Origin: Desulfovibrio sp.
GTDB lineage: Bacteria > Desulfobacterota > Desulfovibrionia > Desulfovibrionales > Desulfovibrionaceae
Direction of reading: 5' to 3'
Length of the DNA stretch: 64,000 nt
Assembly (NCBI RefSeq): GCF_019422935.1
Contig: NZ_JAHZCJ010000002.1
Coordinates: 434,001-498,000, forward strand
This document shows positions 39,159-48,113 of the stretch, piece after piece. A model generated the notes under the pieces. That model ran no database searches and had not been told where the DNA came from. It saw nothing but the letters and a program-made list of their open reading frames with translations. Position numbers and translations under genes: made by a program. The first letter of the stretch is position 1. Each line of letters opens with the position of its first letter.

Positions 39159-40100
39159 ATGTGCCTGGAAGACAGCCAACAGCGGGGCATGGTTTTTAAC
39201 ATACAGAAATATTCGGTTCATGACGGCCCCGGCATAAGAACCATTGTCTTTCTCAAGGGCTGCGCCCTTTCCTGCCGCTGGTGCAGCAACCCCGAATCGC
39301 AAAAACGCGAACCGGAGCTGGCATTCAATGCCGGGCGCTGCCTGGGCGTTTCCAAGTGCGGACACTGTATTGTGGCCTGTCCGCACGGCTCCATCACCTT
39401 GGGTGATGACGACAAGCTGAACATAGACCGCAGCCGTTGCGCCGCGTGTGATTTGCCCTGCGCCGCTGCCTGCCCGGCTCAGGGTTTGCTGGTTTATGGC
39501 AAAGAGCGTACAGTGGATGATGTGCTGAATGTAGTAGAACAGGATATGGCTTTCTATGCCCGCTCTGGCGGTGGCCTGACCCTTTCGGGCGGCGAACCCC
39601 TGTTGCAGGGTGAATTTGCCGTGGCTTTGCTCCGCGAGGCCCGCACCCGGCGCATCAAGACCGCGGTTGAAACCTGCGGTATGGTCTCGCCCGATACCAT
39701 CCGCGAGGCCGCGCCATATCTCAATTACGTGCTGTTCGATATCAAGCATATGGACAGCGCCGTGCACGAGGAGCAGACAGGCCTGCCCAACAAGCGTATC
39801 CTCGAAAATTTTCGCATTCTGGCAGAAGAATTTCCCGATCTGCCCATACTGGCACGCACACCGATCATTCCCGGCTTTAACGACAGCGAAGAAGCCATTG
39901 CCACCATTGCCGGATTCCTCAAGCCTTTTGAGCGGGTGGAATACGAAATGCTGCCCTACCACCGCCTTGGTACGCAGAAATACCAGTTTCTCGACAGACC
40001 CGCGCCCATGGGTGACGTAAAGCTGGAAACAGAGCACATGAACAGGCTTCAGGCTGTGGCGCAGGCCATCTTGGGCAATCGACTCCGCGTACCGCACTGA
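39159..40100 (+). CDS. islB: Isethionate sulfite-lyase activating enzyme (radical SAM)
   Basis: 313 residues. The radical SAM CxxxCxxC is GCALSCRWCSNPES near residue 32-39. An inserted bacterial-ferredoxin-like pair of cysteine clusters follows (CGHCIVACPHG and CAACDLPCAAACPAQG, about 68-115), as in glycyl-radical activases other than PFL activase. LSGGEPLLQ is the SAM-binding GGE motif. It abstracts hydrogen from the IslA glycine. A GGAAGG site precedes the start, 63 bases after islA with a terminator between. Confidence 0.94.
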   Translation: MCLEDSQQRGMVFNIQKYSVHDGPGIRTIVFLKGCALSCRWCSNPESQKREPELAFNAGRCLGVSKCGHCIVACPHGSITLGDDDKLNIDRSRCAACDLPCAAACPAQGLLVYGKERTVDDVLNVVEQDMAFYARSGGGLTLSGGEPLLQGEFAVALLREARTRRIKTAVETCGMVSPDTIREAAPYLNYVLFDIKHMDSAVHEEQTGLPNKRILENFRILAEEFPDLPILARTPIIPGFNDSEEAIATIAGFLKPFERVEYEMLPYHRLGTQKYQFLDRPAPMGDVKLETEHMNRLQAVAQAILGNRLRVPH

Positions 40101-40125
40101 TAACCACTTACCCCCCGATTGACCT

Positions 40126-41526
40126 ATGGCATGCAGATCTTCCGAGCTTCTTTCAAAACATGTGGAGCGCATACTCGACGCCCTGCCTGAAGGCGTCTTT
40201 ATAAGTGATGCCGCTGGCACCAGCCTGCAGGTTAACCGCATGTACGAGCAGCTGACCGGGCTGACCCAGGAACAGATACGCGGCAAAAATGTGCGCGATC
40301 TGGTACAGGAAGGCACGTTTGACTGCATCCTGAACCCGGAAATAGTGCGCACGGGCAGGCCCACCACCCATGTGCAGCAGCTCAAAAACGGTAAAAAGCT
40401 TGTGCTTACGGGCTTTCCCGTTTTTGATGCCAAGGGGGATCTGTGTCTGGTGGTCACGTTTGCGCGCGATGTCACCCTGCTCGCCCAGTTGCAGACCCAG
40501 GTGGCCGGGCAGTGCAAGCTTATTGACCAGATCAACGACCAGTTGGCCTACATTGCGCAGGGCGCGTCAAAATCGCGCGAACCTGTGTATGCCAGCCGGG
40601 CCATGGGCGACGTGGTTTCCCTGCTGCGCCGCTTTGCGGACACGGACGCGACCGTGCTTATTCTTGGAGAAACCGGCGCGGGCAAGGACGTGTTTGCCCG
40701 CTACACCCACTCCCAGTCGGCCCGCAACGATAAAATCCTGCTCAAGGTAGACTGCGGCGGCATTTCAGAATCTCTCACGGAATCCGAGCTGTTCGGCTAC
40801 ATGCCGGGGGCGTTCACGGGCGCTTCCAACAAGGGCAAGGCCGGGTATTTTGAAATTGCCGATGGCAGCACGATTTTTCTGGACGAAGTGGGCGAGTTGC
40901 CGCTTTCCATGCAGACGCGGCTCTTGCGCGTGCTCCAGGACGGAGAAATCATGCGGGTGGGCGCTTCCAGCCCGCGCAAGGTGGACGTGCGCATCATTGC
41001 CGCCACCAACCGCGATCTGGCCGAAAGCGTGGAGGCCGGGACATTCCGCCGCGACCTGTACTACCGCCTCAATGTGGCCACGGTGCGCATTCCGCCCCTG
41101 CGCGAAAGGCAGGAAGACGTGCGCCCCCTGGCAGAACATTACCTCGCCCAGTACACTGCCAAATACCACAAGGCCATGGCCTTTATGGACGTGACCCTGG
41201 ACATCATGACGGCCTATTCCTGGCCTGGCAACGTGCGCGAGCTGCAAAACCTTGTGCACAGTCTGGTCATCACGCTCAGCGGACCGCTGATTTCCCCGCG
41301 CGACCTGCCGCCGCAGATATCCGGCGCACCCCGCGAAGCCTCGTGCTATAGCGAAGACATCCTCGCCGCCCGCCGCCCCCTGCGCGACATCATGGCTGAA
41401 ATGGAGCGGGATTTTCTGCTCAAGGCCATTGAAGTGCACGGCTCTGTGCAGCGCGTGGCGGAACTGTTCCAGATCAACCGCAGTACGGTGTTCCGCAAGT
41501 TGCAGGGCGCACGGCGGATTGACTGA
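40126..41526 (+). CDS. Sigma-54-dependent activator with PAS sensor domain
   Basis: 466 residues. An N-terminal PAS domain (about 10-125; GVFISDAAGTSLQVNRMYEQL) probably binds the signal. The central AAA+ domain (about 150-390) has Walker A GETGAGKD, the sigma-54-contacting GAFTGA, Walker B FLDEVGEL and an Arg-finger region. A Fis-type HTH ends the protein (SVQRVAELFQINRSTVFRKL). It starts 25 bases after islB and is thus in the islAB transcript. Two sigma-54 promoters 4 kb away drive islA and the TRAP operon, so it is the obvious regulator of both; the inducer (isethionate or a product) is inferred. Confidence 0.93.
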   Translation: MACRSSELLSKHVERILDALPEGVFISDAAGTSLQVNRMYEQLTGLTQEQIRGKNVRDLVQEGTFDCILNPEIVRTGRPTTHVQQLKNGKKLVLTGFPVFDAKGDLCLVVTFARDVTLLAQLQTQVAGQCKLIDQINDQLAYIAQGASKSREPVYASRAMGDVVSLLRRFADTDATVLILGETGAGKDVFARYTHSQSARNDKILLKVDCGGISESLTESELFGYMPGAFTGASNKGKAGYFEIADGSTIFLDEVGELPLSMQTRLLRVLQDGEIMRVGASSPRKVDVRIIAATNRDLAESVEAGTFRRDLYYRLNVATVRIPPLRERQEDVRPLAEHYLAQYTAKYHKAMAFMDVTLDIMTAYSWPGNVRELQNLVHSLVITLSGPLISPRDLPPQISGAPREASCYSEDILAARRPLRDIMAEMERDFLLKAIEVHGSVQRVAELFQINRSTVFRKLQGARRID

Positions 41527-42452
41527 TGCGTGTGGGCGTCAGGGCTGACAACGCGACAGTCAAGACGCATGCTTCCCCCTTGGTGGTGGGTGCCTTGACG
41601 ACCTTGGTCATGATTCTCTTTGCCGCCAATTCCCTGCTCTGCCGCTTTGCGCTTGCCGAAGGGCAAAACGCTCATCCCCTGAATCCCTCTGTATATACAG
41701 CCTTGAGGGCCATTTCTGCCGCCGCCATGCTCTGGCTGCTCCAGATGCGGCGCGGCGGCAATCCGCTGCGTGCTGGCAGCTGGGGCGCGGCGCTGGCGCT
41801 GTTTGGCTATATGGCCTGCTTTTCCTGGGCCTACGTGCGACTGTCTGCCGGAGCGGGCGCTCTGGTTATTGCCGTGGCCGTGCAGGCCGGCATGCTTGTG
41901 GCCGGGCTGCGGCTGGGGCAGCGCCCCGGCAAGGCGCAAAGTCTGGGCATAGGGTTTGCCATGGCAGGGCTTGTCTATCTGCTGCTTCCGGGTCTTGATG
42001 CGCCGCCAGCTGGCGCGGCTACGGTGATTTTCTGCTCTGGCCTGTGCTGGGCGGCCTATACAATTTACGGCAGGGGCGGCGACAATGCCGTTGCGGCCAC
42101 GGCTAGCAATTTTATCCGCTGCGTGCCGCTGGCTGTCGTGCTGCTGGCTTGGGCTACGGCCTTTGACCAGGCTGGCCTGCCCACCGCATGGCCATGGGCA
42201 GGCGTTGCCTGCGCCCTTGCTGCCGGAGCTCTGGCTTCAGCTCTTGGCTATGTGCTCTGGTATGCTGTTTTGCGCTGGCTCAGCGTGCCCTCTGCCGCTG
42301 TGGTGCAGTTGAGCGTACCGCTCATCACCGCCCTTGGCGGCGCCATGCTCATGAAGGAAGCTCTGGGCCTGCGGCTGCTGGTGAGCGCCCTTGCCATTCT
42401 GGGCGGCATTTTCTGCGCAACGGTCCTTCCCCATCTGCTACGAAGGCCCTAG
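41526..42452 (+). CDS. DMT-family (EamA) transporter
   Basis: 308 residues, ten hydrophobic segments forming two EamA repeats (the first about 22-150, the second about 165-300 with YTIYGRGGDN between helices and SALGYVLWYAVLRWL in the second). Its ATG overlaps the activator stop (TGATG), so it is translationally coupled to the regulator of the isethionate locus. Substrate unknown; a role in exporting a product of isethionate metabolism is conceivable but there is no sequence proof. Confidence 0.88.
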   Translation: MRVGVRADNATVKTHASPLVVGALTTLVMILFAANSLLCRFALAEGQNAHPLNPSVYTALRAISAAAMLWLLQMRRGGNPLRAGSWGAALALFGYMACFSWAYVRLSAGAGALVIAVAVQAGMLVAGLRLGQRPGKAQSLGIGFAMAGLVYLLLPGLDAPPAGAATVIFCSGLCWAAYTIYGRGGDNAVAATASNFIRCVPLAVVLLAWATAFDQAGLPTAWPWAGVACALAAGALASALGYVLWYAVLRWLSVPSAAVVQLSVPLITALGGAMLMKEALGLRLLVSALAILGGIFCATVLPHLLRRP

Positions 42453-42528
42453 GCAAGCCAGCATTGCGCCTGCTCCATCTCCAAGTATGGCTGGATAAAA
42501 AACCGCTGCCGCAAAGCTTTGCTAAACG

Positions 42529-42972
42529 CTACTTCGCGGATGCGGACAGCAGATTGGCCAGGATGACTTCCATCACACGGTAAAAAGCTTCAAGGTCTGC
42601 ATCGGGTATGCCCGTCAGGGCTTCAGTGCGCAGTTGGTTGCCAATATTCAGGATATCTGTGATGACGTTGTCAGCCTTGGGGGTCAGGCAAATGCGTCTG
42701 GCGCGTCTGTCGCCCTCCACACCCACACGTTCCACAAGGCCCATGCGTTCAAGGCCGTCCAGTACCCGCACCAGGGTGGGGCCTTCCACGCCCACAGAAA
42801 CGGCCAGATCCTTTTGCAGGGCCTTGCCGTTCATCCGCGACAGGTGCATGAGCACCAGCCAGCGCGCCTGGGTCAGCCCCAGGTGGGAAAGACGCTCGTC
42901 AAGCTTGGTACGCCATGTGCGGGAGGTGCGGTTGATGATTATACCAACAAGGTCTCTGGTAGAAGCGCTCAT
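42529..42972 (-). CDS. MarR-family transcriptional regulator
   Basis: 147 residues. The winged helix is clear: GLTQARWLVLMHLSR, LQKDLAVSVGVEGPTLVRVLDGLERMGLVER, and the wing GVEGDRRARRICLT. Length and order match MarR/SlyA proteins, which usually bind a palindrome near their own start and respond to small ligands. It is convergent with the DMT gene and has no obvious divergent target; the region upstream holds no gene for 347 bases. Confidence 0.92.
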   Translation of the reverse strand: MSASTRDLVGIIINRTSRTWRTKLDERLSHLGLTQARWLVLMHLSRMNGKALQKDLAVSVGVEGPTLVRVLDGLERMGLVERVGVEGDRRARRICLTPKADNVITDILNIGNQLRTEALTGIPDADLEAFYRVMEVILANLLSASAK

Positions 42973-43319
42973 TGTAATGCCCCCATTGTGTGCGTTGCCA
43001 GCTTGCAGTTGATACGTGCTTGCCGTCTGCATGGTGCCAAATTCAAACTATTTTTGGCGCCAGATATTATGCACTGCCACATCCAAACGTCTCGTGCAAG
43101 TCAGAAAAATTTTCAGAAGCACACTTCAGCCCGCAGAATCAGACCCCGCGCAGAGGATCACCCTGCCAAGCAGATATGCAACACGCTGCGGGAGAACATG
43201 TGGGCAAATAGAAAGTATGGGGAAAAGCCCGAAAAATAAAGTAAATAAAATATACAAAAATCAATATAAAAACAAAGTTACCTGACGATGATTAAAACCA
43301 TCCCCCTGTGCCGCGTCAA
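42973..43319. other. Gene-free region upstream of the MarR gene
   Basis: About 350 bases, becoming AT-rich toward 43200-43290. It should hold the marR promoter; no hairpin or convincing operator palindrome found. Confidence 0.5.
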
Positions 43320-44297
43320 CTAAAATAGACAGTCCAGAAATATGCGATCGCCAATGCCCTGAATGAATGCGTCAATGTGCACCAGAGCCAGCCGACGTTC
43401 CAGAGCCCCGCGTTCGTGTCTGCACCCGCAGAGCATGTCTTCAAGTTCCGTCACATCCCGAACGCCAAAATAATCGCCGAACAGACGAATATCGGCGATT
43501 ATGCCGTCACGCACATCCATATGTACGTCAAGCACACCGCCAGGGGTCTTTGTGCTGCGCTCAAAGACGTAGTTGGGTGAATAGCCAAAATTCCAGTACC
43601 AGGAGCGGTAGCGTTCTTCTGCCAGAGCCTCGATGGCGGTTATTTCCTCCGCACTCAAGACAGTCTGCCCTGTGGAGTCATCCCCGGCCACAAAGCGCAT
43701 GAGGTAATTTATGAATTCCTCAATGGGCATGGGCTGGGGCAAAAAATCCACAATATTGCCCACGCGGCCACGCACGCTTTTGACCGATTTATCAATGTAC
43801 TTTGCGGGGCTGGGCTTAAGCGCGGCACAGACAGAATCCAGGTTGGCAGAATAGAGCAGAGTGCCGTGGTGCAGCAGGCGGTCGCGGTGCATGTGCTGCG
43901 CGTTGCCGGAAATTTTGCTTTCGCCCACGACCATGTCGTTGCGGCCATTAAACTCGCAGGGGACGCCAAGGGCATTGAGCGCTTCGGTAATGGGCGTGGC
44001 AAAGCGCTTGAAGTCCAGCAGCCCCGAATGGTTGTTCAGGCTGATGAAGGTAAAGTTGATATTCCCCAGATCATGAAAAACCGCGCCCCCGCCGGTAAGC
44101 CTGCGCACAACGAGGATACCGTGCTGCTGCACGTAATCGGCGTTGATTTCGGAGTGGGAGTTCTGGTTTCGCCCCACAATAACAGAAGCCGCATTACGCC
44201 AGAGCATAAAGATGTCGGTTTCACTATTGCGTAGCAGCCATTCTTCCGCCGCCAGATTAAACGAGGCGTCTGTGCAAGGATTATAGATAAAACGCAT
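43320..44297 (-). CDS. lplA: Lipoate-protein ligase A
   Basis: 325 residues. The family block VVRRLTGGGAVFHDLGNINFTF (RRxxGGGxVFHD) and the catalytic-lysine region GRNDMVVGESKISGNAQ are intact. A C-terminal accessory domain of about 80 residues follows, as in E. coli LplA. It adenylates lipoate and attaches it to lipoyl domains (glycine cleavage H protein or oxo-acid dehydrogenases). The start giving MRFIYNPCTDASFNLA aligns with the family; an ATG four codons upstream is possible. No H-protein or lipoyl-domain gene is near. Confidence 0.92.
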   Translation of the reverse strand: MRFIYNPCTDASFNLAAEEWLLRNSETDIFMLWRNAASVIVGRNQNSHSEINADYVQQHGILVVRRLTGGGAVFHDLGNINFTFISLNNHSGLLDFKRFATPITEALNALGVPCEFNGRNDMVVGESKISGNAQHMHRDRLLHHGTLLYSANLDSVCAALKPSPAKYIDKSVKSVRGRVGNIVDFLPQPMPIEEFINYLMRFVAGDDSTGQTVLSAEEITAIEALAEERYRSWYWNFGYSPNYVFERSTKTPGGVLDVHMDVRDGIIADIRLFGDYFGVRDVTELEDMLCGCRHERGALERRLALVHIDAFIQGIGDRIFLDCLF

Positions 44298-44416
44298 ACT
44301 CCCCCCCATGAAACACATTGTTGGGACATATCGCATTTTCTACATTTGTCCAAGCAATTCGCTGATGCCCGCGCTTGCAGGCATGAGGGGGCGGTGAGGG
44401 CTGCGTTGCTTTCACA

Positions 44417-44465
44417 AAAGCACCGGGCGTGGAGACAATCCTGTCGTCTTCACGCCCGGTGCTTT
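44417..44465. terminator. Long hairpin terminator downstream of the LarA-family gene
   Basis: Perfect 15-bp arms AAAGCACCGGGCGTG (44417-44431) and its complement (44451-44465). On the minus strand it ends in TTTTG. Confidence 0.75.
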
Positions 44466-44544
44466 GTAATCAGTCTGTCAATTCATGCAAGGTGTTAAGG
44501 CAGGCTTTGTCTGCCGTAAGTGAACCTTTCAACTGTTAAATGCT

Positions 44545-45852
44545 TTACTCGTTGACCGTCTGAAGCTTGGGCAGGGTATTGGCCCCGTGGGGCAGCAGGG
44601 TTGCCCGCAGGTCTTTGCCGCCGTTCAGCTTTTTTGCCAGCGCAAGGGCTTCGTCCAGAGTCGTGGTAATGTGGATCTTTGTTTTGGCAAAGTCCTCGGC
44701 ATTCATGGAGCTGACCATGATGAGATTGTGCTTTTCCGCAGATTCCGCAAACAGAAAGCCCACATAGCTGCCTATGGAAAAATTTTCGCGCAGGTCTTTT
44801 TCGCGAGCGTCCATATCGTCGAAATCGCAGATCTGGTGCTGGGTATCCGGGCTGCCAAAGCCCTCGGTACAGGCCGACAGAATGATGATGGTGCCCCCCT
44901 CGCTCACCACCGCGAGGGCGTTGGCCAGGGTTTTGATGGTCTGGTAAAAATTGATGTCCTTGGGCGCGCCGCCCGCGCTGGCGATGACCATGGGTGTGCG
45001 TTCGGCCACGTTGACGCCGTCGATGGCGTCAACCAGCGCGCAGGCCTCGCGGTGCGCCTGCACCATGTCGCCCGCCACGGCCTTGATGATGTTGTAATTG
45101 TCGTCCACCACCACGTTGAGCAGGAAACTGGGCTTTGCCAGCAGGGCGGCTTCTTCAAGATCGGCATGAAAAATATTGCTGGTTTCCATATTGGCGCTGC
45201 GCACCGCCGCATTGGTGCCGCTGCCAAAGCCCTTGTTCAGCGCCAGGTTGTGATGTCGCTGGATGGTCTCGTAGCTGGCGATGCCGGGCAGCAGATACTT
45301 GGGGCCGCCGCCGTACCCGGCCAGAAAGTGGTACACCACGCCGCCGGTCAGGATGATATGGTCGCACTCCATGGCAAAGCGGTTAAACCACACCTCGGTG
45401 CCGTTGCTGGTCACGCCCGCCTTGACCATATCCGCCGAATCCCGGCACTTGTGGTCAATAACCTGAATACGGTTGTAAATATCCTCGGAAACAATGGCGA
45501 TATGCTCCTCGCGCGTCATGGGGCGGTGCGTGCCTGTGGCCGTGAGGATACGAATGTCCGCATCGCGGATGCCGCATTTGTTCAGACGGGCCACCACAGC
45601 AGGAACATAAACATTGGGCGACTGCCACAGGCGCGTGGAATCTGGCACGACAATGCACACCGTCTGGCCGGGTTTGAGCATTTCCTCAAGCCGGGGCGAA
45701 CCGATGGGATTATCCAGAGCTTCGTTAATGTGCTCCAGCGCGCTTTTTGCGGGCAGCGCAACCGCGTTGGAATGCAGCTCCGCCGCTATGAGGCCGTTGC
45801 CAAGCTCCACAGAAAATTCCCTGTCGCCGTATTTCATGTAATGCTGTGCCAT
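44545..45852 (-). CDS. LarA-family nickel-pincer racemase
   Basis: 435 residues. Residues of the lactate racemase LarA active site are all found one position later than in the Lactobacillus enzyme as I recall it: His109 (GTHRPMT), His175 (VVYHFLAGYGGGPKYLLPG), Lys185 (cofactor attachment) and His201 (QRHHN). The DSTR phosphate/substrate motif is at 71-74. The enzyme would need the LarB/C/E-made nickel pincer nucleotide; those genes are not in the window. LarA relatives racemise various 2-hydroxy acids, so lactate is only the default substrate. An Ldh2-type 2-hydroxyacid dehydrogenase lies 2.3 kb away. Confidence 0.88.
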   Translation of the reverse strand: MAQHYMKYGDREFSVELGNGLIAAELHSNAVALPAKSALEHINEALDNPIGSPRLEEMLKPGQTVCIVVPDSTRLWQSPNVYVPAVVARLNKCGIRDADIRILTATGTHRPMTREEHIAIVSEDIYNRIQVIDHKCRDSADMVKAGVTSNGTEVWFNRFAMECDHIILTGGVVYHFLAGYGGGPKYLLPGIASYETIQRHHNLALNKGFGSGTNAAVRSANMETSNIFHADLEEAALLAKPSFLLNVVVDDNYNIIKAVAGDMVQAHREACALVDAIDGVNVAERTPMVIASAGGAPKDINFYQTIKTLANALAVVSEGGTIIILSACTEGFGSPDTQHQICDFDDMDAREKDLRENFSIGSYVGFLFAESAEKHNLIMVSSMNAEDFAKTKIHITTTLDEALALAKKLNGGKDLRATLLPHGANTLPKLQTVNE

Positions 45853-46004
45853 GAGTCGTGTCCCTGTTTGTTGCTGTGCCGCAAATGCAGCGCCGGGCCT
45901 TGTTCCGCGCAATTCTGCCGCAGCGCCAGTTCGTTCAGGGTTTGTTATGCCTCATGCAGGCTTTTGTGAAGAGGAGAAAATTCTGCTTCCGCGCCGCATA
46001 TGCT

Positions 46005-46730
46005 CTACCCAAACAGCGCGCTGCCCGTCATCACAAGGCCCGCGCAGGCAAGCATGGCGTCAATAAGCAGGCGGAAGGTCGCTTCAGACATGCCAAGCAC
46101 AAAACGCTTGCCCAGAAACGTGCCAAGAGCCAGCGCCGCCCCAACCACAAGGCCATTGCACAGCACGGGCAGGGGCAACCCGCCCACAGCCCCAAAGGCC
46201 AGAGCCTTGGCAACATACACGGCTATGGACGCAGCCGCCTCGGTGGCGAGCAGTGCCCCCTTGGCGAGGCCAAAACCGGCAAAGATGGGAATGGTCAGCG
46301 GCCCGGTGGAATACACAACCCCAGTCAGATACCCCACAAGGCCGCCAGCCAGGGCCATCTGCCGGGAGCCAAGGCGCATGCCGCGCGTTCGGCTGGCCCG
46401 GCGCAAACCGATGAGCACAAAAAAGAACAGGCCGATGCACAGATTGGAAATTTCCGCGGGCATTATCCAGAGCGTCCGCACACCCAAAATCGCCGCAGGC
46501 ACGGCAGTTACCGAATAGCAGGCAAAGGCCCTGAGGCTTATCTGCCGCCGCCAGGCCATCACCCGCGAGGCATTGCCCGCAATGGAGGCAACAGCCATGA
46601 TGGGAATGGCTGCCTTAGGGCCAAAAGCCAGACTCAGCACCGGCAGCAGGATTATGGAAGATCCGGTGCCCACCACCCCGCTGATGGCCCCTGCCACAAT
46701 GCCGCATAGACCAATGAGCACGTATACCAC
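46005..46730 (-). CDS. TauE/SafE-family anion exporter (second copy)
   Basis: 241 residues, eight hydrophobic segments, family motif GVVGTGSSIILLPVLSLAFG at the N-terminus and YSTGPLTIPIF in the middle. It starts with GTG at 46730 preceded by GGAGAGG. It lies 152 bases upstream of the LarA-family gene on the same strand and may share its transcript. Only distantly like the other TauE-type protein in this window, so not a recent duplicate. Confidence 0.87.
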   Translation of the reverse strand: MVYVLIGLCGIVAGAISGVVGTGSSIILLPVLSLAFGPKAAIPIMAVASIAGNASRVMAWRRQISLRAFACYSVTAVPAAILGVRTLWIMPAEISNLCIGLFFFVLIGLRRASRTRGMRLGSRQMALAGGLVGYLTGVVYSTGPLTIPIFAGFGLAKGALLATEAAASIAVYVAKALAFGAVGGLPLPVLCNGLVVGAALALGTFLGKRFVLGMSEATFRLLIDAMLACAGLVMTGSALFG

Positions 46731-46760
46731 GGCCTCTCCATGCTGGGCGCAGAATCACGT

Positions 46761-47072
46761 TTACAGGGGCGTAATCTGATCTACCTCGTGGTGGAACACA
46801 TAAGGATCTGCCACCAGCTCAAACCGTTCGTCATCGGGGTAATGCACGGCGAGCTGGTAGTTTTCGCCCGCAAAGGCCTTTATGGCCTCCAGCGAATCCC
46901 ACCATGTGGCAAAGAAAAAGTGCTCCCAGCCGCGAAAGGTCATGCGTTTGACCGCAACACCCAGATTGCCCTGAATGCTTTTGGCGTGATCTTCGCCCGT
47001 TTTGCGCAAATGTTTGGCAAAGGCATCGCCCATAGCCACAGGCACGCAGCCGTGCCATGTTCTCACAATCAT
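46761..47072 (-). CDS. Small antibiotic-biosynthesis-monooxygenase-like (ABM fold) protein
   Basis: 103 residues, dimeric alpha/beta-barrel type judged by the pattern IVRTWHGCVP at strand 1 and HFFFATWWDSLEAIKAFAG in the middle. Relatives include haem-degrading and quinol monooxygenases as well as many of unknown role. GGAGA precedes the chosen ATG, and 30 bases separate it from the TauE gene, so the order ABM - TauE - LarA may be one operon. Function not assignable. Confidence 0.8.
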   Translation of the reverse strand: MIVRTWHGCVPVAMGDAFAKHLRKTGEDHAKSIQGNLGVAVKRMTFRGWEHFFFATWWDSLEAIKAFAGENYQLAVHYPDDERFELVADPYVFHHEVDQITPL

Positions 47073-47329
47073 GCTGTCTCCTGTCTGCTCCTGCGCCCGC
47101 CTCTGACGGGGGCGCATTGTCAACGAAAATGCCTTGTGGTACCCAAACTGCACACCAAGTCATCCTGCCTTCGGGATAATCCCGGCGTACTGGCGGCCCC
47201 GCGCCTGCGCCCTTGCTGTTATCGGGGCAACAAACCCTGGCATCACCACATCGATTCACACCGGCCTACAGATCACTTTTCCTGTCCGCCTTTCAGAACG
47301 ATTTCTATGCCATTACGCGGGGCACGCAT

Positions 47330-48034
47330 ATGATCGGACCTATTGTGAATAGTGGCGGACTTTTCATCGGCGGCATCATCGGCGTTATTTTTGCCGATAT
47401 TTTTCCTGAACGGCTCAAAAAAGCGCTGCCTTCCATCTTTGGCGTCATAACCCTGTGTCTGGGCGCAACCCTTGTGGGTAAGGCCGCTGCACTGCCCGCC
47501 GTGACGGTTTCGCTCATTCTCGGCACCATGGTGGGCGAAATCATCTATGCTGAGGCCCTGCTGCAAAAGTTCCTGCGGGCCATTTTTAGCCTGCTTAAGA
47601 GCAAGCGCATGGGCGACGAAAACTTCTCCCTGATGGTCATAACCTTAGTGGCGGCATTCTGCTTTGGCAGCATGGGCTTTTTGGGGGCCTTTCATGAAGG
47701 GCTCACCGGCAAGCCCGACATTCTGCTGACCAAGGCCGCGCTGGACATGTTTACCGGCGTGGTTTTCGGCTCCTTCATGGGCTTTTCCGTAAGCCTTATC
47801 GCCGTGCCGCAGTTTATTATTCTGGCGCTCATCTACATGGGGGCCACCACCATTGCCCCGTTCATGACCCCGACCATGCTCAACGACTTTACCGCCTGCG
47901 GCGGCGTCATCTTTGTGGCCACGGGCCTGCGCATGTGCGATATCAAGATATTCCCGGTCATCAACATGCTGCCCGCGATGGCCATCATTTTGCCGCTTTC
48001 GCACCTGTGGGAGCTGTACTTTCCCTTCAAGTAA
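47330..48034 (+). CDS. DUF554 membrane protein
   Basis: 234 residues, about seven hydrophobic helices; opening MIGPIVNSGGLFIGGIIG and the block GAFHEGLTGKPDILLTKAALD are typical of DUF554 (YdfK-like) proteins. Function unknown for the family. The frame is open upstream, but the family consensus begins at MIGPI. It is divergent from the ABM-like gene and convergent with the Ldh2-type gene, with a shared terminator. Confidence 0.88.
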   Translation: MIGPIVNSGGLFIGGIIGVIFADIFPERLKKALPSIFGVITLCLGATLVGKAAALPAVTVSLILGTMVGEIIYAEALLQKFLRAIFSLLKSKRMGDENFSLMVITLVAAFCFGSMGFLGAFHEGLTGKPDILLTKAALDMFTGVVFGSFMGFSVSLIAVPQFIILALIYMGATTIAPFMTPTMLNDFTACGGVIFVATGLRMCDIKIFPVINMLPAMAIILPLSHLWELYFPFK

Positions 48035-48057
48035 CCGGCCTGGACCATGACTGAAAT

Positions 48058-48100
48058 ACTGTTTTGCCCTCCGTCCTTGCACACCAGAGGGCAAAACAGT
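48058..48100. terminator. Bidirectional terminator between DUF554 and Ldh2 genes
   Basis: Perfect 14-bp arms ACTGTTTTGCCCTC (48058-48071) and GAGGGCAAAACAGT (48087-48100). Confidence 0.8.
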
Positions 48101-48113
48101 TTAAACACTGCGG